Shown here: positions 46,551 to 55,699 of the stretch, piece by piece | How the letters are laid out: each line of letters opens with the position of its first letter | Position numbering within the stretch: the stretch's first letter is position 1 | Assembly: GCF_022179685.1 (NCBI RefSeq) | Contig: NZ_BPRB01000035.1 | Span: 1-64,000 of the forward strand | DNA length: 64,000 bases | DNA from: Methylobacterium trifolii | GTDB lineage: Bacteria; Pseudomonadota; Alphaproteobacteria; Rhizobiales; Beijerinckiaceae | Direction: 5' to 3' | Notes under the pieces: model-generated | What the model was told of the DNA's origin: nothing | The model's database searches: none | What the model saw: the letters and a program-made list of their open reading frames with translations, nothing else | Program-made: the position numbers and the translations under genes

Positions 46551-46638
46551 GCCCTGCGCACCCCCGCCCGCGACAGGCGGACCCGGCAAGAATTGCCCGG
46601 TGCATGGTTAGCGCGGCCTTAACGTCCGGCCGGGCCGG

Positions 46639-47547
46639 TCAGGCTTCGCCCTCCTCCGCCTCGGCCGCCGCGCGGAACGCCACCCCGAGCATCTCCTCGA
46701 AGGGCAGGATCATCGCGCCCTTGTCCCTGGCGCCGTGGCCCTTGCGCAGGGCGGTCTGGTAGGTGGCGGTGGCGGCCGCCAGCACCGGCATGGGGATGCC
46801 GTGCTCGGCCGAGACGCCGGCGCCGCTGACGAGGTCCTTGTAGGCCAGCGCCATCGGGTATCCCTCGTCGAAGCGCCCGGCCAGGATGCGGGGCACGAAG
46901 TAGTCCGCGGCAAAGCTCCGGCCCGTGCCCGTGGTGACGACCGAGCCGATCAGGGCCGGGTCGAGCCCCATGCGCACGGCCATCGGCAGCACCTCGGCCA
47001 GCGCCGCGATGTTGATGTCGTAGAGGATGTTGTTGATCGTCTTGGTGAGCTGGCCGCTGCCGGAGGCCCCCATGTGCAGGATCGTCGTGCCGATACAGTC
47101 GAGGAGGGGGCGCACCTGCGCGAAGGTCGCCGGATCGCCGCCGCACATGACGGTCAGCGTCCCGTCGATGGCGCGGGCGGGCGCCCCCGAGACCGGCGCG
47201 TCGAGGAAGCGCAAGGCCCGCGCCTCCAGGGACCGGCCGATGGCGACCGCCTGCTTGTAGGCGACGGTGCTGAGATCCACGATCGTGCGCCCCGCGGGCA
47301 GCAGCCTGGCGAGGCCCTCTTCGCCGAGAAGGACGGATTCCACCACGTCCCCGTCCGGCAGGCAGAGGAACAGGACGTCCACGTCGCCGAGCCGGGCGAA
47401 GTCGGTCGTCGCCACGAGCCCCGCCTCTTCGAGGCCGGCGAGCGAGGCGGCGCGGGTGTCGGCGGCCAGCACGGTCGCGCCGCTCCTGCGCAGGTTGAGG
47501 GCGATGGGCCGGCCCATCTGGCCGAGACCTATGAAGCCGACGCGCAT
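46639..47547 (-). CDS. NAD(P)-dependent oxidoreductase of the 3-hydroxyisobutyrate dehydrogenase family
   Basis: This 302-residue beta-hydroxyacid dehydrogenase has the Rossmann loop VGFIGLGQMGRPIALNL, the substrate loop FLDAPVSGAPARA (DAPVSGG-like, with Ala for the last Gly) and the catalytic lysine segment GSGQLTKTINNILYD. Relatives act on 3-hydroxyisobutyrate, tartronate semialdehyde or glyoxylate/succinic semialdehyde. The specific substrate cannot be told. GAGGGGAA precedes the ATG. It diverges from the ABC operon to its right. Confidence 0.87.
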   Translation of the reverse strand: MRVGFIGLGQMGRPIALNLRRSGATVLAADTRAASLAGLEEAGLVATTDFARLGDVDVLFLCLPDGDVVESVLLGEEGLARLLPAGRTIVDLSTVAYKQAVAIGRSLEARALRFLDAPVSGAPARAIDGTLTVMCGGDPATFAQVRPLLDCIGTTILHMGASGSGQLTKTINNILYDINIAALAEVLPMAVRMGLDPALIGSVVTTGTGRSFAADYFVPRILAGRFDEGYPMALAYKDLVSGAGVSAEHGIPMPVLAAATATYQTALRKGHGARDKGAMILPFEEMLGVAFRAAAEAEEGEA

Positions 47548-47764
47548 GGTGTTCCCCTCTTCACTGCGGCGAGCCGGGATCCTGGTCGCCGAGCACGCGC
47601 CTGCGAAGGGTTTCATCCGTTTCAGATGCACGGAATTCGTCCACGGGCCGCGCTTTACTTCCCCGTGCCTCCTTGCTTAGTCAATGGCGCAGCAACCGTT
47701 TTTCGGACGGGTCGAGGCAGGCGGCACGACCTGCGACCCGAACTCTGCGACCCGGAGGAACCCG

Positions 47765-48739
47765 ATGTTCAAGCGCGCCGTCGCCACTGCCGCCCTGCTC
47801 GCGCTCGCCGCCACCGCGGCCCGCGCCGATGACGTGGTGCGCTTAGGAAATCTCAAGTTCGCCCATTACGGCGCCATCTCCTACCTGAAGGAGATTGCCC
47901 CGAAGTTCGGCCTCAAGATCGACGAGCGGCAGTTCGCCAAGGGCGCAGACATCTATCCGGCCATGGCGGTGGACCAGATCGACATCGCGGCCTCGGGCGG
48001 CGACGGGGCGGTGGCCGCCCGCGGCAACGGGGTCAAGCTCTACGTGGTGGCGGGTTTCGCCAACGGGGGCGTGCGCATCCTCAAGCGGCCGGATCTCGCC
48101 GCCACGTCGGTGGCCGAGATCAAGGGCCTGAAGGTCGCCACCGTCCGCGGCGGCACGCAGGACCTGATGCTGCTCGCCGAACTCGACAAGCACGGCATGA
48201 CCTGGTCCGAGCGGCCGGGCAAGGACGTGCAGCTGACCTACTTCAACAACTACGCCGACCTGAACCAGGCGCTGGCCCAGAAATACATCGACGTGATCTG
48301 CCAGAGCGAGCCGCAATCGACCCAGGCCATCAGCGCCGGCTGGGGCGTCGAACTGGTCAAGCCCTACGACACGCCCATCGGCGTGCCGGTGCGCCCCCTG
48401 GTGATGACCGAGAAGATGTACAACGAGCGGCCGGAGGTCGCCGCCCGCGTCCTCAAGCTGTTCGTGGCCGCCACCAAGGCGTTCATCGACGATCCGGCCC
48501 TGGCCGAGAAATACGTCCGCGAGACCGTGTTCAAGGGCCAGCTCTCGAGCCAGGACTTTCGCGATGGGATGGCCAACGCGAAATACACCTACGACATGCC
48601 GGCCGGGCACATGCAGACCACGACCGACTACATGGTCAAGTACGGCCTGGGTAAGATGGTCGCCCCCCCCAAGAGCGACGCCGAGTGGGTGAAGCTCGAC
48701 CTGCTCGACAAGGCGAAGGCCGAGCTGAAGACCAACTGA
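47765..48739 (+). CDS. NitT/TauT-family ABC transporter, periplasmic binding protein
   Basis: This 324-residue exported receptor has a signal peptide cut after ARA before DDVVRLG. The fold is that of SsuA/TauA/ThiY-type proteins: AMAVDQIDIAASGGDGAVAA, LKVATVRGGTQDLML and ALAQKYIDVICQSEPQ. Ligands in the family include sulfonates, taurine, nitrate, pyrimidines and aromatic acids; the ligand here is unknown. It overlaps the permease start (TGATG). Its ATG has a GGAGGA-like site. Confidence 0.87.
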   Translation: MFKRAVATAALLALAATAARADDVVRLGNLKFAHYGAISYLKEIAPKFGLKIDERQFAKGADIYPAMAVDQIDIAASGGDGAVAARGNGVKLYVVAGFANGGVRILKRPDLAATSVAEIKGLKVATVRGGTQDLMLLAELDKHGMTWSERPGKDVQLTYFNNYADLNQALAQKYIDVICQSEPQSTQAISAGWGVELVKPYDTPIGVPVRPLVMTEKMYNERPEVAARVLKLFVAATKAFIDDPALAEKYVRETVFKGQLSSQDFRDGMANAKYTYDMPAGHMQTTTDYMVKYGLGKMVAPPKSDAEWVKLDLLDKAKAELKTN

Positions 48740-49548
48740 TGCGCCTCTCGTCCCTGCGCGGTGCCATCGTCCCGGTCGGCCTGCTGATCCTGTGGGAGAT
48801 CCTCAGCCGGGCCGGGGTGTTCTCTCCGATCGTGCTGCCGCCGCCCTCCGCGGTGGCCGTGAAATGGTTCTCCGGCCTGCTGCCGGGGCTGCCCTACCAG
48901 CCGGGCACGGAGAGCTACCTCGCCTGGATGTTCTCCGGCGAGATGCCGCACGACACCGTCTCCAGCCTGTCGCGCGTGCTCAGCGGCTTCGTCATCGGCG
49001 CGGGGCTCGCGGTCCCAACCGGCCTCGTGCTCGGCACCAGCGACCGGCTCTACGCCCTGTTCAACCCCTTGCTGCAGGTGCTGCGGCCGATCCCGCCGAT
49101 CGCCTATATCCCGCTCGCCATCGTCTGGTTCGGGCTGGGCAACCCGCCGGCCCTGTTCCTGATCGCGCTGGGCACCTTCTTCCCCGTCCTGGTCAACACC
49201 ATCGCCGGGGTCCGGCAGGTCGACTCGATCTACATCCGCGCCGCCCGGAACCTGGGGGCCAATTCCTGGACGATGTTCCGCCGCGTGATCCTGCCGGCGG
49301 CCAGCCCCTTCGTGCTGGCCGGGATGCGGATCGGCATCGGCACCGCCTTCATCGTGGTGATCGTGGCCGAAATGATCGCGGTCTCGGACGGGCTCGGTTA
49401 CCGCATCCTCGAGGCGCGGGAATACATGTGGTCGGACAAGATCATCGGCGGCATGCTGACGATCGGCATCCTCGGCCTGATCATCGACGGGGCGATGTCC
49501 CGCTTCAACGACCACCTGCTGCGCTGGCACCGCGGCCTCGAACGGTAA
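48739..49548 (+). CDS. NitT/TauT-family ABC transporter permease
   Basis: This 269-residue permease of the SsuC/TauC type has about six helices and the conserved cytoplasmic EAA loop (YIRAARNLGANSWTMFRRVILPAA). PIAYIPLAIVWFGLG is typical of the family. The ATG overlaps the receptor stop codon, so the two are coupled. It works with the ATPase encoded six bases downstream. Confidence 0.92.
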   Translation: MRLSSLRGAIVPVGLLILWEILSRAGVFSPIVLPPPSAVAVKWFSGLLPGLPYQPGTESYLAWMFSGEMPHDTVSSLSRVLSGFVIGAGLAVPTGLVLGTSDRLYALFNPLLQVLRPIPPIAYIPLAIVWFGLGNPPALFLIALGTFFPVLVNTIAGVRQVDSIYIRAARNLGANSWTMFRRVILPAASPFVLAGMRIGIGTAFIVVIVAEMIAVSDGLGYRILEAREYMWSDKIIGGMLTIGILGLIIDGAMSRFNDHLLRWHRGLER

Positions 49549-49554
49549 CGCGTC

Positions 49555-50349
49555 ATGTCGGCAGAGATCGTGGTCGCGGATGCCGGCAAGGTGTTCGGCA
49601 GCGGGGATACGGGCGTCGCGGCCCTCCAGGACATCACCACGACGGTGCCGGAGGGGCAGTTCCTCTGCCTCCTCGGGCCGTCGGGCTGCGGCAAGTCCAC
49701 CCTGCTCAACGCGATGGCCGGCTTCACGCCGCTGACCTCCGGGCGGATCACCGTGGGCGGGCGACCCGTGACGGCGCCGGGGCCGGACCGGGGCATGGTC
49801 TTCCAGGAATATGCCCTGTTCCCGTGGATGAGCGTCGAGGACAACGTCCGCTTCGGCCTCGACATCAAGGGCATCCCCAAGGCGGAGGCGACCGTCACCG
49901 TCGACCGCATCGTGGCCACGCTCGGCCTGTCGGACTTCCGCAAGCGCTACCCGAAGGACCTGTCGGGCGGCATGCGCCAGCGGGTCGCCATCGCCCGCAT
50001 CCTGGCGCTGGACCCTCCGGTGATGCTGATGGACGAGCCCTTCGGGGCGCTGGACGCGCTGACCCGGCGCACCCTCCAGGACGAGCTGCTGCGGATCTGG
50101 TCCGAGTACCGAAAGACCATCGTCTTCGTGACGCACTCGATCGAGGAGGCGATCTACCTCGCCGACCGCATCCTGGTGATGACCTACCGGCCGGGCCGCA
50201 TCAAGCGCGACGTCACCGTGGCGATGCCCCGCCCGCGGGACACGGCGTCGGGCGACTTCAACGCGATCAAGCGGGAACTTGCCGGCCTGGTGATGGAGGA
50301 GCAGCGCCGCTTCACCGACGCGGAGATGCACGCCCCGGCGGTGGATTGA
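49555..50349 (+). CDS. NitT/TauT-family ABC transporter ATPase
   Basis: This 264-residue ATPase of the SsuB/TauB type has Walker A GPSGCGKSTLLNAM, Q-loop FQEYALFPWM, signature LSGGMRQRVAIARIL and Walker B VMLMDEPFGALDALTR. The His switch is in FVTHSIEEAIYLADR. It completes a three-gene importer operon. The next gene, kpsT-like, starts 95 bases later and may be separately transcribed. Confidence 0.93.
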   Translation: MSAEIVVADAGKVFGSGDTGVAALQDITTTVPEGQFLCLLGPSGCGKSTLLNAMAGFTPLTSGRITVGGRPVTAPGPDRGMVFQEYALFPWMSVEDNVRFGLDIKGIPKAEATVTVDRIVATLGLSDFRKRYPKDLSGGMRQRVAIARILALDPPVMLMDEPFGALDALTRRTLQDELLRIWSEYRKTIVFVTHSIEEAIYLADRILVMTYRPGRIKRDVTVAMPRPRDTASGDFNAIKRELAGLVMEEQRRFTDAEMHAPAVD

Positions 50350-50444
50350 GCCCTGCCGAACCCGGCCGGAGGGACGATCCTCAGATTCGCCGCTTTCGGA
50401 CCGCAGGAGGCGGCATCACACCCGCCCCTCCGGAGTCCCGCCCG

Positions 50445-51098
50445 GTGATCCGCTTCGACAACGTCACCAAGATCTACCGGACGGACGGCCACCGCCGCAC
50501 CATCCTGGAGCGGGTCTCGCTGACCCTGAAGCCCGGCATCAGCTACGGCATCCTCGGCATCAACGGCGCCGGCAAGTCGACCACCATGCGGCTGATCGGC
50601 GGCACCGAGGAGGCGACGAGCGGCAAGATCACCCGCGGCCTGCGCGTCTCCTGGCCTTTGGGATTCGGCGGCGGCTTCCACCCCCAGATGACCGGCCGCG
50701 ACAACGTCATCTTCGTGGCCCGCATCTACGGGGAGGACCCCAAGCGCGTGCTCGACTACGTCGAGGACTTCTCCGAACTCGGCAGCTACCTCGACGTGCC
50801 GATCCGGACCTATTCCTCGGGCATGGGTTCGCGGCTGGCCTTCGGCATGAGCATGGCGATCCCCTTCGACTGCTACCTCATCGACGAGGTGACGGCGGTG
50901 GGCGACGCGCGCTTCCAGAAGCGGTGCTCCGAGGTCTTCGCCGACCGGCGCAAGAACGCCGACGTGATCATGGTCTCCCACTCGATGGAAGTGATCCGGG
51001 AGTGGTGCACGCAGGGCATCGTCCTGATCAACGGCCGGGCCATCATCTACGAGGACGTGAACGACGCCATCGAGGTCTATCGCCGCCTGAACGCCTGA
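50445..51098 (+). CDS. kpsT: Capsule polysaccharide export ATPase (KpsT-like)
   Basis: This 217-residue ATPase of the polysaccharide exporter (ABC-2) group has Walker A GINGAGKSTTMRL, the group-specific GFGGGFHPQMTGRDN, signature YSSGMGSRLAFGMSM and Walker B CYLIDEVTAVGD. It would power export of a capsular or related polysaccharide across the inner membrane. The start is GTG 50445. The permease partner KpsM, normally adjacent, is not in the window; the next gene is KpsE-like. Confidence 0.88.
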   Translation: MIRFDNVTKIYRTDGHRRTILERVSLTLKPGISYGILGINGAGKSTTMRLIGGTEEATSGKITRGLRVSWPLGFGGGFHPQMTGRDNVIFVARIYGEDPKRVLDYVEDFSELGSYLDVPIRTYSSGMGSRLAFGMSMAIPFDCYLIDEVTAVGDARFQKRCSEVFADRRKNADVIMVSHSMEVIREWCTQGIVLINGRAIIYEDVNDAIEVYRRLNA

Positions 51099-51214
51099 AG
51101 CCCGCAGGCTTGGGTGCGGCGGACATGGTTTCGCCGCGGGCGCATGCGAACGAATCGGACCGCGCCTGCACGCGACAGGCCCCGGAACACCACGTTGCGA
51201 GCCCTGCGAGCCCC

Positions 51215-52456
51215 ATGAACGTCGAGATCCGCAAAGCGCAGGGCCAGCCGCTCACGACCGCCGACCGCTCGAACGCGGTCGCCGAGTCCCTGCGCCAGAT
51301 CGCGCGGGTGTCCCGCTTCGTCGACCGCAAGAAGGGCATCCGGTCCTACCAGAGCCACGTCAAGAGCGACCCGTGGCTGCCGGTGCTGTTCGTGCTCTGC
51401 TTCCTGCTGCCGACGCTGGTCGGCGCCGCGTATTTCGGCCTCGTCGCCTCGGACCGCTACGTCACCGAAGCGCGCTTCGCCATCCGCCCGGCGCTGGGCG
51501 GCGCCGAGAAGGCCAGCCCGGACTCGGTCGGCACCAATTCCGGCGTGCCGAGCCAGATGGTCGCCCAGGACACGCTCATCACCTACGAGTACGTCCTCAG
51601 CCGGCCGATGCTGGAGGTGATCCAATCCAAGCTCCCGATCCGGACGTGGTTCAGCCGCGACGAGATCGACTACTTCTCCCGCTTCGATCCCGAGAAGCCG
51701 ATCGAGAAGCTGCTCAAGTACTGGCGCAACCGGGTCGCGATCGACGTCGAATCGGGATCGGGCATCATGTCGCTGACCGTGAACGCCTTCGACCCGGCCG
51801 AGTCGCTGGCGATCACGCAGGCCGTCCTCAAGGAGGCCGAGCGGATGGTCAACGACCTCAGCATGGCCGCGCGCAAGGACGCGGTGGCCGAGAGCAACCG
51901 CGAACTGAAACTCGCCGAGGAGCGGATGGCCAGGATCCGCCTGGCCGTGCGCGACCTGCGCAACCGCGACGGCATCCTCGACGCCCAGAAGACCAACGAG
52001 ACGAACCTGAAGGTGGTCGGCGAGCTGCGCGCCACGCGCATCAACCTCGCCGTGCAGCTCACCCTGGGCCAGCGCGACCTCGGTCCGGAATCCCGCCGGA
52101 TTCAGGACATGAAGGCGCAGATCAAGGAACTCGACGACAACATCGCCCGGATCGAGCGTCAGTCGGCCAGCTCCGATCCGGAGCAGAAGCGCCTGCTCTC
52201 CGACGCGCTGACGCGCTTCGAGGCCCTCGACAACGACCGCAAGGACGCGGAGAAATACTACGCCAAGGTGCTCTCGGCCGACGAGCGCGCCCGCATCATC
52301 GCCGCCCGGCAGATCGAGTTCTTCAGCCCGATCGTCCAGCCGGTCATGGCCGAATCCTCGACGCAGCCGCGCCGGCTCCTGATGACCAGCCTGGTCGCGG
52401 CCGGTGCCGCGATCCTGTTCGCCGGCGCGCTGTTCGCCCGCAAGCAGATGGTGTGA
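51215..52456 (+). CDS. kpsE: Capsule polysaccharide export inner-membrane protein (KpsE/CtrB-like)
   Basis: This 413-residue polysaccharide co-polymerase-type protein has a cytoplasmic N-terminus, one helix at about 53-74, a long periplasmic coiled-coil region (about 200-350) and a second helix at about 388-407. The DRYVTEARFAIRP segment after the first helix and the SSTQPRRLL segment before the last helix are typical of KpsE/BexC/CtrB. It links the exporter to the outer-membrane channel. With the kpsT-like gene it forms a partial capsule-export locus. The 205 bases after it show no gene. Confidence 0.86.
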   Translation: MNVEIRKAQGQPLTTADRSNAVAESLRQIARVSRFVDRKKGIRSYQSHVKSDPWLPVLFVLCFLLPTLVGAAYFGLVASDRYVTEARFAIRPALGGAEKASPDSVGTNSGVPSQMVAQDTLITYEYVLSRPMLEVIQSKLPIRTWFSRDEIDYFSRFDPEKPIEKLLKYWRNRVAIDVESGSGIMSLTVNAFDPAESLAITQAVLKEAERMVNDLSMAARKDAVAESNRELKLAEERMARIRLAVRDLRNRDGILDAQKTNETNLKVVGELRATRINLAVQLTLGQRDLGPESRRIQDMKAQIKELDDNIARIERQSASSDPEQKRLLSDALTRFEALDNDRKDAEKYYAKVLSADERARIIAARQIEFFSPIVQPVMAESSTQPRRLLMTSLVAAGAAILFAGALFARKQMV

Positions 52457-52661
52457 TCCGCCCTCTCGCGGGCGGCATCAGGCAACGGCTCCCGGCGCGC
52501 GGGCCAAGTGAAGACGCTCCGGCGAGCGTAGCGGAACCTGTCCCCCGTGGAGAAGCCCTCGCGCTGCGCCGGCTCGGACTCAAAGGCGGCGATCCCGGCC
52601 GACCTGCAGCGCCGGGGCGAGCTGCGATGAGCCGTCTCTCGCGGCCCGGACCGATGGGCGA

Positions 52662-53840
52662 TCAGCCCGCCGCGCGCATCCGCGGCGTTGCCTCCAGGCT
52701 CCAGGCCCGAACCTCAGCGTCGATCGCCAGGGCCTCGTCCACGTCGGCCGGCGCCGTGCGGTAGCGGGCGGCGAAGTGTTCGCAGGCCCGCTCGACCAAG
52801 TCGGCGATGTCGTAGAACCGGATCGCGCCACGGATGAAGGCGGCGACCGCGATCTCGTTGGCCGCGTTCATCACGGTGGGCGCCGCGCCGCCGTCGGCCA
52901 GCGCCGCGCGGGCGATGCGCAGGCAGGGAAAGCGGGCCTCGTCGGCCGGCTCGAAGGTGAGGCTGCCGGCGGCCGCCAGATCGAGAGGCCGGCCGCGGGC
53001 AATGGTCAGCCGGTCGCCGAGGCCGAGGCAATGGGCGATCGGCACCCGCATGTCGGGCATGGCGAGACCGGCGGTGACGGCGCCGTCCAGCCAGTAGACC
53101 AAGCCGTGCACGATCGATTGCGGGTGCACGATCACGTCGAGGCGCTCGGGCTCCAGGGCGAAGAGGTGGTGGGCCTCGATCAGCTCCAGCCCCTTGTTCA
53201 TCAGGGAGGCCGAATCGATGTTGATCTTCATGCCCATCGACCAGGTCGGGTGGGCGGCGGCCTCCGTCGCCGAGGCGGCCGCGATCCGCTCACGGGTCCA
53301 GGTGCGGAACGGGCCGCCGGACGCCGTGATCGTCATCTTGGCGACATCCGAGACCGGGCCGTTGCCCAGCGCCTGGGCGAGCGCGTTGTGCTCGGAATCG
53401 ACGGGCAGGAGCTTGGCGTTGTAGCGGGCGGCGTCCCGCATGAAGGCGTCGCCGGCGCAGACCAGGCTCTCCTTGTTGGCGAGCGCCACGGTGCGCCCGA
53501 GCCGCAACGCCGCGTGGGTCGGCTTGAGGCCGGCGGCCCCGCTCACCGCCGCGACCACGATGTCGGCGTCGCGCGCCACCGCCTCCAGCACGGCCGACTC
53601 GCCGGCCCCGTTGGGGATGCCGGAGCCGGACAGCGCCTCGGCGAGCGCCGGCCCTGCGCTCGCGTCGGCCAGGGCGGCGAACTGCGCGCCCATCTCGCGG
53701 GCGAGTTTGGCGAGCGCCACCGCGTCCCGCCCGCCGACCAGGGCGCCGACGCGGAAGCGGTCCGGATGCTGGGCCAGCAGGTCGGTGGTCGAGCGGCCGA
53801 TCGAGCCGGTGGCCCCGAGGATTGTGACGGTGAGGGTCAC
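52662..53840 (-). CDS. dxr: 1-deoxy-D-xylulose 5-phosphate reductoisomerase
   Basis: Dxr is 392 residues here and makes methylerythritol phosphate, the committed step of non-mevalonate isoprenoid synthesis. Motifs are the NADPH loop ILGATGSIGRST, the metal/substrate segment LLPVDSEHNAL, TASGGPFRTW and MGMKINIDSASLMNKGLE. The GTG start at 53840 follows AAGGAG at good spacing. It lies 11 bases after cdsA. The usual next gene, rseP, is absent; capsule-export genes on the other strand lie there instead. Confidence 0.96.
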   Translation of the reverse strand: MTLTVTILGATGSIGRSTTDLLAQHPDRFRVGALVGGRDAVALAKLAREMGAQFAALADASAGPALAEALSGSGIPNGAGESAVLEAVARDADIVVAAVSGAAGLKPTHAALRLGRTVALANKESLVCAGDAFMRDAARYNAKLLPVDSEHNALAQALGNGPVSDVAKMTITASGGPFRTWTRERIAAASATEAAAHPTWSMGMKINIDSASLMNKGLELIEAHHLFALEPERLDVIVHPQSIVHGLVYWLDGAVTAGLAMPDMRVPIAHCLGLGDRLTIARGRPLDLAAAGSLTFEPADEARFPCLRIARAALADGGAAPTVMNAANEIAVAAFIRGAIRFYDIADLVERACEHFAARYRTAPADVDEALAIDAEVRAWSLEATPRMRAAG

Positions 53841-53851
53841 GACGAACTCCT

Positions 53852-54715
53852 TCAGACCGCGCCGAGGCGGTTCAGGACCAGATACAGGCCGGCGAGCAGG
53901 GCCACAGCAAAAAAACCGTCGAGCCGGTCCATGACGCCGCCGTGGCCCGGGATGGACTTGCCGGAATCCTTGACGCCGTAGCGGCGCTTCAGGGCGGATT
54001 CGAACAGATCGCCCCCCTGGCTCAGCATCGAGGCGAAGCCGCTGACGAGCGCCACCACCGGCAGCGGCGTGTCCGCGAGCGGGCTCCAGCCCTGGGCGCG
54101 GGCGAGCAGGACGATGCCGATCCCGGCCGCCACCGCCCCGACGAGCCCGCCTGCAGCGCCGGACCAGGTCTTCTTGGGCGAGACCGCCGGCATCAGCTTG
54201 GGGCCGCCGAACGTGCGACCGGAAAAATAGGCGCACACGTCCGTGGACCAGACCACGGCGAACATCCAGGCCGGGCCGAGGATGCCGATCTCCGGCGCGT
54301 CGCGCAGGGCTACCGGCACCAGGGCGATCACCGCGGCACCGAGCAGGCCGCAGAGCGCCCTGAACCGTCCCGGCCCACCCTGCGCAAGGACGAGAACGAG
54401 GACGGCGCCGACCCCGAGGATGGCGAGACCGGCGAGGAGCGGCGCGCGCCCGTGCAGGCACAGCACCGTTCCCAGGAGCGTCGCGGCGACGATCGCAACG
54501 AGCAGCCGGCGCGGCCCAGTCCGGCTCATGCCGATCCACTCGGCAGCCCCCACGATGCCGGCAGCCAGCCAGATCAGCGCGAAGGGCCAGCCCCCGAGCA
54601 CCAGGGCCGCGACGACCAGGGCGGCCAGCACGATGCCGGAGACCACGCGCAGGCCGAATTCGCGCCCCGCGAAGGGGTTGCGGCCGGCACCCGCGGCTTC
54701 GCCGGGGGCCGCCAT
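53852..54715 (-). CDS. cdsA: Phosphatidate cytidylyltransferase
   Basis: CdsA is 287 residues here and makes CDP-diacylglycerol from phosphatidate and CTP for phospholipid synthesis. It has about seven hydrophobic helices and the family signature near the C-terminus (GDLFESALKRRYGVKDSG, PGHGGVMDRLDG). SGRTFGGPKLMPAVSPKKTW is also conserved. It is co-directional with dxr. The gene expected upstream, uppS, is missing. Confidence 0.95.
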   Translation of the reverse strand: MAAPGEAAGAGRNPFAGREFGLRVVSGIVLAALVVAALVLGGWPFALIWLAAGIVGAAEWIGMSRTGPRRLLVAIVAATLLGTVLCLHGRAPLLAGLAILGVGAVLVLVLAQGGPGRFRALCGLLGAAVIALVPVALRDAPEIGILGPAWMFAVVWSTDVCAYFSGRTFGGPKLMPAVSPKKTWSGAAGGLVGAVAAGIGIVLLARAQGWSPLADTPLPVVALVSGFASMLSQGGDLFESALKRRYGVKDSGKSIPGHGGVMDRLDGFFAVALLAGLYLVLNRLGAV

Positions 54716-54851
54716 CAGCCGGCCCGCCGGACGGGGCCGATCCGCTCGTCGTGCATCGTACCCCCGACCCGGCGCACCGGTTCGGAGCCCGTTCGGCCTC
54801 CGAAATGGGTCGTCAGCCGACGGGACGGGTGGATCGAAGGGTTCATCCCGT

Positions 54852-54976
54852 CCATCTCCCTCATCCTGAGGTGCTGCGAAGCAGTCTCGAAGGAGCTCTC
54901 CAGATACCGCAGAGACCTCCGGAGGCCTCCTTCGAGGCCTCCACTGCGTGGACGCACCTCAGGATGAGGGGGATGG
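54852..54976. repeat. 125-bp compound palindrome between frr and cdsA
   Basis: The 23-bp outer arms at 54852-54874 and 54954-54976 are complementary with one mismatch (core CCTCATCCTGAGGTGC). Inner arms CTCGAAGGAG at 54886-54895 and CTCCTTCGAG at 54927-54936 are exact complements. This nested layout resembles the 29351-29485 element in form but not in sequence. The core is, as I recall, a very common intergenic motif in alphaproteobacteria. It occupies the gap where uppS would be expected; the rest of 54716-55003 shows no gene. Confidence 0.75.
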
Positions 54977-55003
54977 GCGGGATCATGCATGTCGAACAGG
55001 CTC

Positions 55004-55567
55004 TTAGACCTGCATGATCTCCTTCTCCTTGTTGGCCAGCACGCCGTCGATCTCGCCGATGTGCTGGTCGGTGGCCTTCTGCACGTCGGCCGCCTGGCGC
55101 TTCTCGTCGTCCTCCGAGATGGCGCTGTCCTTGAGGAGCTTCTTGAGGTGGTCGAGCCCGTCGCGGCGCACGTGGCGCACGGCGACGCGGGCCTCCTCCG
55201 TGTACTTGTGGGCGACCTTGACCATCTCCTTGCGGCGCTGCTCGTTCATCTCGGGGATGCGCAGGCGGATGGTCTGGCCCTCGGTCTGGGGGTTGAGGCC
55301 GAGGTCGGATTCGCGGATCGCCTTCTCCACGGCGGTGACCATGGAGCGGTCCCAGACCGATATGGAGAGGAGCCGCGGCTCCGGCACGCTGACGGTGGCC
55401 ACCTGCGCCATCGGCATCGACGAGCCGTAGGCGTCGACCTGGATCGGGTCGAGCAGGCTCGGCGTGGCGCGACCGGTGCGCAGGGAGCCGAGGTCCTTGG
55501 AGAGGGAGGCGACGGCGCCCTGCATCCGGCGCTTGATGTCGGCGAGGTCGAAGTCCGGTGTGGCCAT
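55004..55567 (-). CDS. frr: Ribosome recycling factor
   Basis: Frr is 187 residues here and splits post-termination ribosomes together with EF-G. The conserved stretches [36 protein letters not shown] and NVRRD-like [13 protein letters not shown] are present. It is the second gene of the pyrH-frr part of the operon, 132 bases after pyrH. Confidence 0.97.
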   Translation of the reverse strand: MATPDFDLADIKRRMQGAVASLSKDLGSLRTGRATPSLLDPIQVDAYGSSMPMAQVATVSVPEPRLLSISVWDRSMVTAVEKAIRESDLGLNPQTEGQTIRLRIPEMNEQRRKEMVKVAHKYTEEARVAVRHVRRDGLDHLKKLLKDSAISEDDEKRQAADVQKATDQHIGEIDGVLANKEKEIMQV

Positions 55568-55699
55568 GTCTGACGAATCCCGACAGGTCTTTTCTTGAAG
55601 CGGACCGGCCCGACGGGCCGGATTGCGTGTGGCCTCAATGGACGAAAACCGGGCAGGCCGCAAACCGCTCCGGACAGGACCATCGTCTCAGGCAGAATA

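Noticed and set aside
44439-46622. 727-codon plus-strand frame opposite flhA
   Set aside because: Same shadow composition (D, H, R, Q, E, G runs); flhA on the other strand is unmistakable.
54715-54990. Minus-strand frame between frr and cdsA as a possible uppS remnant
   Set aside because: None of the undecaprenyl synthase motifs appear; the frame translates the palindromic repeat.
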